From positions 7,502,001 to 7,566,000 of the forward strand of contig NC_003279.8 in the NCBI RefSeq assembly GCF_000002985.6: a stretch of DNA of 64,000 nucleotides, in the 5' to 3' direction. The translations under genes and the position numbers were made by a program. The notes under the pieces were generated by a model. That model did no database searches. It saw only the letters and a list, made by a program, of their open reading frames with translations, and had not been told where the DNA came from. Shown piece after piece: positions 1 through 12,146 of the stretch. The DNA is from Caenorhabditis elegans. Its lineage: Eukaryota; Nematoda; Chromadorea; Rhabditida; Rhabditidae. Within the stretch, counting starts at the first letter, position 1. Each line of letters starts with the position of its first letter.

Positions 1-1233
1 ATCGGCCCTTCTGGAGCATGTTATCCAACATCATACTAGTCAAATTATTAGTAAGTTTAAGATTTTAGAACAATTTTCATATTTTTATAGTTGATCTGTT
101 TGTAACTTTCTTTATTTTCAGTGGACAGTGACCAGCAATTCGTATGTATGTGGATGACGTGTCTACGTAATCGAAAAGACGGAAAACCATTCCCATCGCT
201 TCCTCGACTTCACCGTCACATTAAAGAAAAACATATGCCTACGGCGGCGAAAAACATTTACTCCAACCAGCTAGGCAAGAATTTTTTTAAGTCGATACCA
301 AATCAAGGAGACACTCCTGGATGCCGTATAGTATCTGCGCCTTACGGACAATTACCAACTGCACCATCAAATGGTGGAATTCCCCCTCAACAACAACATC
401 AACAACAGCAGCATCATGGAAATGGAATGAACGGAAATATGCAACAAGGCGCTCCACAAGTTATAAACAGGCATCCTGTTAGCCAACAAATGCATCATCA
501 GCATCCACAGCATATGCAGCAACATCACGATCATCATCCACATCAGCAGCATTATCAGGTTTGTAACGCAATGAAAACATTTTTAATAAATGTAATTTTT
601 TCAGCAAGGTGGCCAACCTCATCCACAGATGCAAATGGGACCACCACAAAACGGAATGTTCCAACAAGGATCTTCTTCATCTCAACAATATCATCAGGCA
701 CCACCTCAACAAATGATTCAACAACAACATCAACAACCTGGTCCACCTCCACAACAGCAACAACCACAAATGCAACCTATCGTGGTTACAGATGTTGGAC
801 GAACTGTAGTTCGAGCAGTTGTACCTGCATTTGTTGCACCACCGAATCAAATTCATTCGAGAAGAGTTCTACATTCGGAAGCATATCTCAAGTGAGTTTT
901 TTGAAATTTAATTGTTTTTCAAGTATTGATTTTTCATTTACAGGTATATCGAATCACTTGCCCAGAATCGACAGAAGTCGGTAAGCCGATGGGAACGAAC
1001 TCTAGGAGCAACTGCCAGGAATACCCAACCAGCTGGAAATGCCCGCGCTCCATCTCATTGGATAAGGGTTAGTTCGACTATTTCTTCTTGTAAAATATAT
1101 TTCATAATTTCAGAGAATTGAAAACGGACGACCTGTAGCTCGCGAAGAGGATGTTACAAAAGCTTTGTGGAAACTTCGCGATGAATTGTTGAAGAGTACG
1201 TGTAGTCTTGTAATGGACCGACCAACTCAATGA
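1..1233 (+). CDS. pbrm-1: Polybromo, C-terminal part (gene begins before window)
   Basis: This is the 3' end of a spliced gene with exons 1-50, 122-558, 605-891, 944-1067 and 1114-1233, stop TGA at 1231. The phases agree at each join. The exon at 122 starts with a C2H2 finger (C-x4-C in CMWMTC, then H-x4-H in HIKEKH). A long low-complexity stretch rich in Gln, His, Met and Pro follows, then a basic, well-conserved-looking tail (KYIESLAQNRQKSVSRWER and a final helix VTKALWKLRDELL). Polybromo is the bromodomain/BAH subunit of PBAF SWI/SNF chromatin remodellers. Bromodomains and BAH domains are not in this window, so the name rests on the finger, the tail and the known position next to goa-1. 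The finger-plus-glutamine-rich layout would also fit other SWI/SNF accessory subunits such as ARID2. The gene converges on the SH3 gene at 1576. Confidence 0.75.
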
Positions 1234-1575
1234 AATCAGTGGATCTCTTGTTAAAATTTTATGCAATTTTTATAACTTTATCATAATTATCCTACCCTAT
1301 CTCGCCTCCCCGTTCAATCCAGAAAACAAGAATCTCTTTTTCTTTTAATGTATTTTCTGATAACCAGTTATGTGTGCTCCTTCTGTTTTTATCCTCTCAT
1401 GATTCCCACGAATACCTTAAATCCTATTTATTTTCAATAATTTATTCGTTTCTTGATTGTATTTCTTACTACCCACTTCAGTCACTAAATTTATTATCAT
1501 TTCCAATTCACCTTTTTTTAAAATATTTTTATTAATGGGTCGGGTATGAAACAAATTCAAACGATAAATCAAACA

Positions 1576-3580
1576 TCAAAGATCTGTCGCCAAAATTACA
1601 ACTTTATTCGGGATAAATCCCTGCTTCTCGTCAGCGATTCGGACGGCCCACAACCAATCATCTACTGGTCTTCCAGTGCATTTTATCCATTCACCTGGTC
1701 GGACTGTTAGATCAAGAGGTGATCTTCCAGAAAAAGGTTCGACTACGAGAAGATTTTCATTTTCCCTAAAAATTAAATAAATTTGCCAAGCCAAAATATA
1801 ATCAGTTTATTTCGCAATCTTTTGAAACGCAAGCACGAGAAAAACATTTATGGCAGTAGTTTTTTATCTTGCAACGGCCCTTTTGCTTTTTTCGGGAATT
1901 TCGTGAACAATTTTAAAGTCGATTCTTTTGATTTTTTATTACCCATACGCGAAACTTTGCAATTTTTGCGCCAAAAATATGGTACTCAATCTCGACACGA
2001 CAATATTTTTTATCAAATGTAAACGGATGTGCGCCTTTAAAGGGTACTGTAGCTTCAAACTTTCGTTGTTGAGGAATTTGCATAGATTTTTCATAATTCT
2101 CCGTTAAAAAATGTATTTATTTATTTTAAAAAACCACAAAACACATATATTTTATTTTACTAATCGTGAGAAAAACTATGAGCACGAAAAGTTGTATTTA
2201 CATTACAGTAGTCTTTAAAGGCGCACACGTTTTCACACTTAACAAAATTGTTATCGTGTCGAGACCGGGTACTGTATTTTTGGCGCAAAAATAACAAATT
2301 TTCGCGTCTTCTGAGTCTTTTAATTCTGAAAAAAAAAACAGAATAACACCCATGACCCATCTGAATAAGTCCGTACACCTTTAAGCGTTTCAGAAAACTG
2401 CGAACTTACGATACCATTTTTCTTTAATGACACGGCTAGCTTGTTGCAATATTTCATGTGGAATCTTAACATGGGAAGAAGGTACAAAACCAGATTGATT
2501 GTCCGAATTTCGAATATAGGTCCACTCAGGATCTGATATATTCAAAACTGTGACAGATTCTCCATCTTTCACAGATATATCATCTGGAGCTGATCCATCA
2601 AATGACTGTAGTATTTGAACTTCGCATATCTCATCCTGCAGATAGTATCAAAAGAATATTCAATAGCTTTATTCAAAACAAACCATTTTAAAAACCTCTC
2701 CTTCTTCTTTTTGAACAGGAAGACTGTCGATAAATCTCTGCAAATTTGATTTTTCCCAACGGCGATCAAGTGTCGCGCTGGATCCGATCACCTTTTTCTG
2801 AAAAGTATTTGATTTGATTTCTCAACGGTTCCATTCCCGAAATTCTTGGAGATCAAACCGAAATGGGACTCTCTGACATCACGTGGCTTCTAAGTTGTTC
2901 TCACTAAAGGTGACAATGATTTTCACCACTTTTCTTCGATTTTTCAATGACAAAACTATGAAATATCTATGAAATATTGGAAATAATTAGGAGTGTGGTT
3001 ACAGTAATTCGCAAGGCGCACATTCTTTTGCGCATATTTCGGTCGTGTCGAGACCGGATACAGTAGTTTTAAATGAATATCATTAAATGCCACAATTACA
3101 CGTGTTGTTGCATTCTTTAAGATTTGCACTAAAAATAACTTTTCTAGAACATCTAAAACGCTCACCTTTTCACCGTGTTTTGAATTCAAAAGCAATTTAC
3201 AATATGTCTGTGGAACAAATCCTTTTCTTCCATCAGATACCTCAACATAAATCCATTGATCATCTCGATAAATTGCTTTAACTGTAGTGCCACGGGTTAC
3301 ACTAATTTCGTCAGCAACCTTAAAAGTGAGAGGTTAGAAATTGGGGTAATTTGGAAAAACTGAAAACTATACAGTTGCTGTGAAGTTTTTTGTTAGTTGT
3401 CCTGGAGTATAAGGATCAAAATGATCCACTTGCATACTGTCAACCCATCCACCATTATCGGGCACTGAAATTCATTTTTGGAGGTTTTATTTTTAATCAG
3501 CTAAAATTAGAAAAAAAATGGGACAAACTGTGCTCACCTCTTCCAGATACAACTTTCCAAAAAATGCTCCTAATGCCCAT
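1576..3580 (-). CDS. Three-SH3-domain adaptor protein
   Basis: Six exons on the minus strand: 3580-3538, 3464-3373, 3318-3166, 2797-2696, 2635-2415 and 1765-1576, giving about 266 residues. The start is the ATG at 3580 (MGIRSIFWKVV), and Gly2 makes N-myristoylation possible but unproven. Three SH3 domains are visible. SH3-1 is about residues 41-88, with QWIYVEVSDGRKGFVP. SH3-2 is about 133-187, with EWTYIRNSDNQSGFVPSSHV. SH3-3 is about 205-264, with DWLWAVRIADEKQGFIPNKV. Each keeps the W, G and P of the ligand groove and the final beta strand. No kinase, SH2 or other domain is seen, so a scaffold or adaptor for proline-rich partners is the likely role. The last donor is uncertain: the strong GTAAGT at 2409 breaks the frame, while a weaker GTATCG at 2414 keeps it. 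The largest introns hold inverted repeats (1947-2307; arm near 3003-3075). A minus-strand AATAAA lies at 1528-1533. Confidence 0.8.
1947..2307. repeat. Inverted-repeat element, third family
   Basis: Left-arm words (ACGCGAAACTTTGC, TTTTTGCGCCAAAAATA, CTCGACACGACAA) recur reversed in the right arm (TTATCGTGTCGAG, TATTTTTGGCGCAAAAA, TTTTCGCG). GCGCCTTTAAAGG also occurs in both arms. The element lies inside the last intron of the SH3 gene. Partial relatives are at about 3003-3075 and 21530-21740. Confidence 0.75.
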
Positions 3581-3971
3581 TGTTTTTGTGCGACGAAAAG
3601 CCAATGAATTGCTCACAAAACACGGTTAATCAACAGAGGCATGTCAAATTATTGTTTGTTCACCGAAAATTGGATCTGATTGGAAAAAAAGATGGAGTCT
3701 CGGGAGGGAAAGGCATGAAAGGCGGACAGTATTATTTGGCTTCAGTATAATGGCTTATTTTGCCCTAGAAATAAGGAATCTGTGATATTTTATGTATTTT
3801 GGAGATTACCATGCAGAGATGCATAAACTTTTGTATCTTGTTTGGAAGTTTTCAATTAAAAACCAATAAATTTTAATACCAGTTACGTGGCAACCGCTTA
3901 CTAAATACAAATTCGGAGGCGAAGAATACAATTTTAATAAAAAATAATTTATTTCCAAATAAACTAGAAAA
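3581..3971. promoter_or_regulatory. Divergent promoter between SH3 and LIM genes
   Basis: These 391 bases separate the ATG of the minus-strand SH3 gene from the ATG of the plus-strand LIM gene. Nothing coding is seen. Both genes probably use this short interval as a shared promoter; this is inferred from spacing and orientation only. Confidence 0.4.
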
Positions 3972-4646
3972 ATGACTATTGAGTTTATCAATTGTGCAGG
4001 ATGTAAAGCCAAAATCGCCGAGGAGGATGTCGAAAAGGTAAATCCACAATTGGTGTATTTCCTTTAAAAAAGTAATTTTTAGAACAAAGTTGTCTTCTTT
4101 CTGAATCGAATGTGGCATCGGGATCATATTCAATGCATTTTTTGTAAAGTTAGTTTTGGAAGCGTTCGGAAAAAAGCACTTCCAAAATTTCAAAATATCC
4201 AATTTTAGCTTCAAATCTCGGACAATCGTTATTTCCGTTCATCAATTGATCCAATGAAACCATCATGTTATGCATGTCATATTCAAACAAATCATCCATC
4301 TTGCACAGGTATTTTTAGTTCTTCGAAGTACTGATTAGTAGAAATTAAAAATTGAATGATATGGCTTGTGAATTCGGTTTTGCACGGGTTATACGAACTT
4401 TGATTACTCAGCTACATATAGGAAAGATTAGAGCCCCTTACGATTACTTAAAAAACAAATTTTACAGGATGCTCATTGCCAGTAATTGAACGAGGACTTG
4501 TTGCATTTAATCGTCTCTTTCATATTGATTGTTTCCGTTGTGCAATCTGTAACAAGACAATTCCTCAAAGAAAAGGATTTTATGAACGTGATATGATGTT
4601 TTATGATGACGTTTGTTATATGCTTCATATCAAAGATGTTCTATAA
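3972..4646 (+). CDS. Small two-LIM-domain protein
   Basis: Four exons (3972-4037, 4083-4148, 4209-4308, 4468-4646) encode 136 residues made almost entirely of two LIM zinc-binding domains. LIM1 has C8-x2-C11, then H34-x2-H37, C40-x2-C43 and C64-x2-C67, with His at the fourth ligand, which the family allows. LIM2 starts at C76-x2-C79, with H96-x2-C99, C102-x2-C105, then C127 and H131. The last pair is spaced by three residues rather than two. There is no homeodomain, kinase or other domain, so it is a LIM-only type protein that would act by binding partners. Whether it is nuclear or cytoskeletal cannot be read from the sequence. A donor at 4149 (GTTAGT) and a 60-base intron join the halves of LIM1. 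I do not recall a gene name. Confidence 0.8.
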
Positions 4647-7582
4647 CATATTGAACTTATTTGAAAAAATAATGAATAGATTTTGAACGGTTTAAAGTGT
4701 ATTTTTGTGGGTTAACTATAATTTCTAAGATACTGATTTTTGAGAGATTTCAAGACAAATAGGGAGTAAAGTAGTCCCTTTCGGAACAATTTTTCTGTGA
4801 TTTCTCTTGTTCACTGACAAAAACTGAACAATTTCAGTGTTTCATCTAATTAAAACATTTTTTTATCAGAAACATTGGACTTTTTTAAAATTTATAACAC
4901 GATTTTTGAAATTTTACACATTTTGAAAAATGCAATTTCTGAATCCAGAGTTTTGTCAATTTTTCAATCAATTTATAGAACTTGCAAAAGTGAAACAATA
5001 ATTATAATATTTGAAACATCACAATCATAATGAGCATCCTTCTGTTCTTTCATCATTTAACCTCCTCCATTCAAGTAGTAAAGTGTGCATCTAGTAACTT
5101 CACACCACAAAATGTTTCTGTGGGAGAAGAGCTACGGGATGGATGAGATGTGTCACCTGTGTCAGATCAAAATGACGTCATATAGATCTTAGTTTTCTTT
5201 TTCGAGTAACTACGTACTCGAAAATGTTTTGTGACTTTTTAAACATGTCAGTGTCAATCTTTTAATAATTTTTTTTTGTTTTTTGTTTCTGTCTGATTTT
5301 TTTTTGTGTAATAGTCTTGAAATCTTTTTGAAATCTAAAAGTCTTCTCAAGTCTCAATTCACTATTTCAATATTTGTCATTTTTACGTTTTTACAGAGAA
5401 ACTAAACATTTAACTTTTGTTTCAGATGAAGTTTTGGCATATTTCCAATTTTCCTTGCAAAATTTTTTTTAAATATTGAACACTGTTGAGTGAGGAAATG
5501 TTAAACTACACAACATTGAAATTTTTAAACACAATTAACTAAATATTATTAAACCCAAAAACGTAGGAAATTTTGTTTTTTTTTCGGGCTACTTCCGCAA
5601 TTATAATCGACTGTAAATAAAAAAGAATTCTAAAATTTTTTGCCATGCTTTGCTTCAAATAGGAGTGATTCCGAACATTCCACACTGGCGACACTCCACC
5701 TTTAATATATTTTGAGCATAAAGCTACACTTTAAAATACGATTTTTGTACTGAAGTTAACTATAGAAACCCAGAGGTCTTTGGTAGTCCTGCAGTTCAAA
5801 TATTTTCCCAACCTAATCTGCACTTTTTAAATCAAACATAGTAGCTTATTATTCATGCACTATAAAAACCGAAAAGATAAAATAGTCTAGTGGGATAAAA
5901 AGTTATAATTTCTTCAATCATCAAGTGTAGATGCAGGTGTCAGTGTCTCTCACCTCAAATCTTCAAAGGGAGATATCTTAACCTTCTTTTTCTTCTTTTT
6001 GTGTTCCAAATTTTTTGCCTGTCAGTCGATCCCTCGGTCTCTTGGAGCACACAGCTGGCATCGAAGTCTCCTCTTTCCTACTCATTCTTCAAACATTTTT
6101 TGTCTTTTTTATCTTCTTTAGCACTTTTGTTTTCAGCCATCACACTTTTGTCAAAGGTATTCTATCTGAAAGTTTAAGCTGTTTTTCAAAGTTTAATTCT
6201 CTCGAAATTTACGTTTTTCTCTGTTTTATTTGCCACAGGTGGTAATTTGTGGTTGGAAGTGCGACCGCCTGGAGAGAATAAATTGGTCCAAGAGAAGCAA
6301 TGAGAGGGTGTAAACAGCATCCCGATTGATTAACGATCAGTCGGCAATGTTGATGGGTGGTGTGGAGAGAGGGACCACAAGAAAGAGCAACTTTGAGAAT
6401 AGATTGAGACATTGCACTTGGTCTGAAGCTCATGATTTATGCATATTCCTCAACAACCTATTTTTAGATATTTATCTTTTTTTCTTTTTTTATTGAACGA
6501 AAGTTCAATCAAGGTTGTAGAACAGCCGATCTCTAAAATTGGACAAATCTGCAAAATTTCTTCAATCGCCAAAAATTTCCAGGATTTTTTGATTGAAATC
6601 ACACTTCCGAGTGTTTTCAAGGAAAATTGGTATTTTTCAAATATGGTAGAGTTTTTTGGCATGTCTAATTCCGTTTGGACTCTGTTTTCACAATTAAAAA
6701 CTACTTGGCAATCAGTACAAATGCTCAACTGTAAGCATCAATTCTCGGATATATGAATTCTGGAAAATTCATGGTTTCGATTTTACCCAGCAATTTTTAA
6801 ATTTCTTTTTGTTTCAAATTTAAATCTTATTAAATTTTGAAAAATAAATATAGCTCATAATTTTGTTACCTTATTTGGAAATTAAAAAATCTATTTGAGC
6901 TATTTTTTCTTACTAATTTAAATCTGAGATGAACTTAATGTTTACATCAAACTGCTTTCTTTTTGTGATTACTCACTAACTACTATATAATCACAAAAAA
7001 TAGCGAAAAATGGAAAACTGAGAAAAAACTAAAAAAATGTATAGAACATCTTGATAATTAATTGCGACTTGTAAATACGACAAGGAAACTGACGATAAAT
7101 GATAATTTTAGCATTATTAGATTTGCTCAAATGGTTTCTTGGAACTCAGAAACACAGAAAAACTGAAACGTTTTCTAATGCATCCCACTTTTAACTTCAG
7201 AATTTCTTCCGTGTTTTCAGTCATGTTTTTTCGTATTTCTTTGTTTTCTATATCATCCAATTTTTCAAATTGAACACCAACACGAAGAACAACACTTTTT
7301 TTTTGTGAAAAAATCAAAAAGCTACGAGTTTTATGACCCTCTATCTCTCATTTTTCTCCCATTTTTTTCATTCTCTCCAATCAGTTTTCTGGTAACTCAT
7401 CTGTAAGTCAATGTCAGAAATTGTAGAATTCATAAATCTCAGATACTGCTCATTCAGAAATCCACGAAACTCGTTTTTTAAACTTCAAACATCGTCTCAA
7501 GCCTGATTTCGTGATTCCTAACATTTTGAACTCTTGGTTCAATTTTTCTATAAAGTACGAGATGAATATTTCAGGATAGATC
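4647..7582. other. Gene-free interval upstream of the globin gene
   Basis: No convincing exon is seen in 2.9 kb. The sequence is AT-rich with a C/T-rich block at about 5980-6130. A TGACGTCA site (CRE-like palindrome) lies at 5173-5180. Open frames here are short and lack splice-site support. It probably holds the 3' UTR of the LIM gene and the promoter of the globin gene. Confidence 0.4.
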
Positions 7583-10492
7583 ATGCAAAAAATATGGGAA
7601 TGGATAGTTGACAAGAAAACTAATACAATTCGAAAATGGAGATCATCAAATATTCGACGAAATAACACAGAACCCGATGATTTGTCAGGTTGGAATTAGA
7701 TTTTAAAAAAAGTTAGACAGAGTTCTGAATTATTGTAGTTTGGCATTTGGTTTTGACATTTTCGCAATGTTTCTAATAGTTTAAAAAATATCAAAATCAT
7801 TGAAAACAAACATTGTTGCCAGACCATCCAAAATTTTGAGATATTTTGAGCAATTTTTCCTTTTTTTTTGAATTTAAGTCTCGTCATACATGCCCAGTAA
7901 GAATTTTCTTAATAAAAGAGGAGGTTGCTTACATAACCCTTTATTAAATTAAATTCAAATTCCTGAAACTTTCAGCCTATCGAAACGGAAAACGAAAATC
8001 ATATTCGGCTGGAAGCATCACATCTTCATCAAATTCTACAAAAAAGAACCCAGATTTCGAAAATTTTTTCGAAGAACCCCAAATAAAAGTGATGTTAGAT
8101 GCAAGACGAGAATCATTTCTTCGACATTCAACATCTGCTGAAGTGTTTCCTGTTGCTCCACCGGATTTAGAAGTCGTCTTAGAGAGATCAACGTTGGTTT
8201 TTTATTTCTATTTCTGAAGGAAAAACTGAAGGAAAAAAAGATTAGAATTAGTTGAAGGGCATCTCATCAATCTTATTAGTTAATCCATGAGTCGAAACCG
8301 ACAAATGATGAATTCAGTATATTTTTATAACGTTCTGCAAGCTTCAAGTCACGTTTTTCTTCGTCTTGAACGTTATACATTTGCAAGATTTTAAAAAAAT
8401 TTCAAAAAATAAATACGGGTTAGAAATAACGAGCCAAAAAATGTAATTCCATGAGAGAGCCCTTATGTACACATCGTGAATTATTATAAATATGTAAATA
8501 ATAAAACTTTTAACCGTAAAGCAGTAGTTTTTAACTGTTCAATTACACATTTTTGAGCACAACTTATAGTTAAAATGATACCTTTTTTTCAAAATCTACC
8601 ATGTTTAAAACTGTTCTTCTCTCAACATTCAAAAAGCTGAGAAAAGATAATGCCACTTGTCCAAAATTCACTTTAAAGTTTTTTATAAAAAACTTTGATT
8701 TTAGGACTCTCAAATCTCTACTTTTCAGCAAAACCACGCCCAATCCAACTCCACGAACCGTTAGAAAACAGCTTCGATTCGACATTCCAGAGGTAGAGAC
8801 TCCACCCATTTATTTCTCTGCGTTTCCAATCATTAAATCTCTCTTCACTTCTAGGTGCACATTTCATTTGAGACGAACGAGCCTCGAAAAGTGACTTTTG
8901 AAGGTGGCTCAACTTCTAATTCAATTGTACCTCCACCGATTATCGACTGGGATTCGACGCCAAAAATGAATTCAGTACCAGAAATTGAACCAATTTTATG
9001 CTTTGATGATGAAGTTTCTGTGACCACTCGAAGACTTTCAGCAAATGAAAAAGCACGACAAAATGTGATAGCTCAAAGAAGGCAGAGTAATGTTCAGGTA
9101 ATTATTATTTTTTGGCAATAAAATGAAAATACGAGTTTCAGTTAGTACAATCAATGAGTGGACGAACAACAACAACGACTTTAATTCCATTAACATGTGC
9201 TCAAATTCATTTGGTTAGAGCATTATGGAGACAAGTTTATACAACAAAAGGACCAACAGTGATTGGAGCAAGTATATATCATCGATTATGTTTTAAGAAT
9301 GTGATGGTATGTTTTATGTATAGAATCTATCTTTTAAAAGTAGCGAGATTTTTAAAAATAATTTTTATGAACTCAAAGTAACCAAACGGCCAAATTTCAT
9401 AATGAGATTCCACGGATTAAACTACCAAAATAAGGAACATTGAGTGAAAATTAAAGGTTAAACACTCTAAAATTCTATATAAACACTTCGGTGAACCAAA
9501 GATTAAAAAAATGGTGTTCTTTCCGGAATTTCAATTTTTTTGTGATTTGAATATTAAATCCTAAAAAATATTGCTGAAAACTAAATTTGCGCCACTTTCC
9601 GATTTAAAACACTCCAATAAAAAATTTTAAACGTTTTATTATGATAGTTCCGACTACTGCGACACGAAATGTCTCTTAAAATTTCGCTGAAAATATTGAA
9701 TTACCGAGCATTTTTCATTCCTCTTGAGCACAAAGTTTTAAATATTAAGTATTTTCGTGTATTTGATTTACAGGTAAAAGAACAAATGAAACAAGTCGAG
9801 CTGCCGCCGAAATTCCAAAATCGTGACAATTTTATCAAAGCTCATTGCAAAGCAGTAGCTGAATTAATAGATCAAGTTGTTGAGAATCTGGATCATTTGG
9901 ATAATGTTACGGGTGAATTGATGAGAATTGGAAGGGTACATGCAAAAGTGCTACGTGGAGAATTAACTGGGAAATTATGGAATACGGTAGCTGAAACTAT
10001 CATTGATTGTACACTGGAATGGGGTGACAGGAGGTTTGTTTGTTTTTTTTTTGCATGATTTGAAACTCAGAGGAATTTGGTAATGATCAAAGAATGTTTG
10101 ATATTCTGTCATAATTCCAATGTGTTTTGATATATGTCTCTTGGCAAATCTTACATTCTCGTAGAATGTATGTAGTTGATAAAATCAAAAAAAAAGTAGA
10201 ATTCGAAATAATTTATGTGAAATCTCAATATTTAAAGGTGTCGAAGTGAAACAGTACGGAAGGCTTGGGCACTGATTGTTGCATTTGTTATCGAAAAAAT
10301 CAAGGCAGGACATCATGAGCAGGTGATTTTTGGGGATTTCCTTTTTCTACGTAATTTTCCCATTTAAGAGTTCCATTCTCATTTAGAATACTTGTATAAA
10401 GTTCACAAAAAAATAAATTTCAGAGGAAACTAATGCTAGGAACACGTCAATCGCTTCCATCAATTCGAACACCATCAATGGAACGATTTTAA
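7583..10492 (+). CDS. glb-8: Globin with long N-terminal extension
   Basis: Eight exons (7583-7688, 7976-8192, 8729-8792, 8855-9097, 9142-9306, 9774-10033, 10238-10322, 10424-10492) give about 402 residues. A trans-splice-like acceptor (ATATTTCAG) lies ten bases before the ATG. The first 210 or so residues are a charged, Ser/Thr/Pro-rich extension with no recognised domain. The globin fold runs from about residue 225 (CAQIHLVRALWRQVY) to about 378. H289 (KAHCKAV) is in the distal E7 position and H321 (IGRVHAKV) in the proximal F8 position, so haem binding is likely. A short tail ending SLPSIRTPSMERF follows. C. elegans has more than thirty globins, many thought to be neuronal sensors rather than oxygen stores. 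The symbol glb-8 is from memory of the gene list for this clone and is less sure than the family call. Confidence 0.85.
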
Positions 10493-12146
10493 TAAATTAA
10501 TTGCTTGGTTCTGCTTTACATATCTTCGATTTTTCCATTTTTTTCTGAAATTATCTATCTCAAGTATTTTTATCGGTTGACAAGTTTTCTGAAAATTTTC
10601 CAGTTCTACAAGATATGGAAACCTGAATACAAAAATCAACTGATAAAACTCTTATTAAAATATGTTCATGTGTCATGTCACTTATTTGTTTTCATCATTA
10701 GGTTCAGTTTCCAATAGTTTTGCTCATTCTTTTTCTTTTCCCTCTCTCCAATTCGTACAGTGTATCGACATCTTGTGATGATCTCTTTTCATTTTGGCTC
10801 TTCTGAATTTTTGTTTCTTTTTTTTGCAAATAAATATGTTCTATGTCAAAAATTAACTTTTTATTATTTTTAGCGAGAACAAAATTTATTTTCAAAACAA
10901 TAGAAAAAACGTTATCATTAAGTGTCCAATTGAACAAATCCAGTGGATCTTGCATTTTCCATTTCCGATTTAGAAACTTCCAGATGGTGATATCGATAAG
11001 TCTCATTGTCAGATGCATTCCACAATTTGTACTGTAAATGTTAAAATATTGAAAATAAAGCGTTGATGGGAAAAGTGATTATCACATTTGCGCATCAAAT
11101 GCGATTTATTTGGAGAATTGTTAATTGGAATAAAAAAGCGTGAAAGCCTTTCACGAAATCACAATGCCTATCTTCATACCTACAAGGCAGGCATAACTCG
11201 CCTAGAGCGAATATTGTCATGAAGAAATAAATTATTTCAATTCGGTTAATAATTTTTTCAAAGCATAGGACAACTTCAAGGCAAGTAATGTGTGGTCTGT
11301 AGGCAGGCAGGTAGGTTGTTAGAAGTCTTGACAGCGTGTATGGTTTCTACTTGCTAGGTGCTCTTGCTAGCGTTTTAATAAATAGCAAAATTACTCTGTT
11401 CGTAACCTGAAACTGTCCAGTGACTTCTGTGCAAATCCATTTTACCATCAAAACGTGATTTTCGATACTCCAAATACATGAGTTTGGGCGCAAATCGGAT
11501 TGATATACCAGAAAGGTGAATTTCTGAATAAATTATGTTTTAATTCTATAAAGCACGATTCAAAGTTTTTCTCACTTTGAATTTGAGCCTGTTCGGATCA
11601 ACCTGTGAAGGTATTGAAAGATTTCTTGATGAAAATCTGAAAATTTTGGTGAGTTTTCTTTCTAGATTTGCGGGTTTCGAAGGCTTACCGTTTAGAAGTT
11701 TCGTTTTTTCTTCTCTTTGCAGCCATCTTATTGAGAAAAGTGTAATTACCACATTAATTTTTTCGCAAACGAAATTCCAGATGGGAAATTACGCAACCAT
11801 GGTTATCACGCATTATTTTTAAAGGAAAAAATCAGGCCCATATATTTTATTGTGATTTCTGTGTAGTTATACTAGGTTACAATGTGGATAATTTAACTCA
11901 TAATCAGTATTTATGTGATTATTCCGAAGTAATCCGCTTTTTTAAAAAATCCTTATCCTATCCTATAAATAAATAAATAATAAAATTTCGATTTGAAATC
12001 AAAGTTAAAAATGTTTTCTCATAGGATTATGCTGAATTAAGCATTTTCAAGCAAACGTTGTGACTTATTTTTTAGAATAATTGTTTACTGAGGAGGTCTC
12101 CACAGTTTCATTTCAAAACAGTTCAATCAACATCTAGATTTATTTT
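10493..12146. other. Interval between convergent globin and p24 genes
   Basis: No gene is seen. It carries the two 3' UTRs and a repeat-like stretch at about 11155-11340, where CCTAC/GGCAGGCAGG-type words occur in both orientations (for example near 11185 and 11303). A minus-strand AATAAA at 11847-11852 could serve the p24 gene. Confidence 0.35.

Noticed and set aside
121-984. 287-residue open frame over the pbrm-1 exon
   Set aside because: Its first part matches the true exon 122-558, but it reads through introns and out of frame after 558. The spliced model explains the sequence better.
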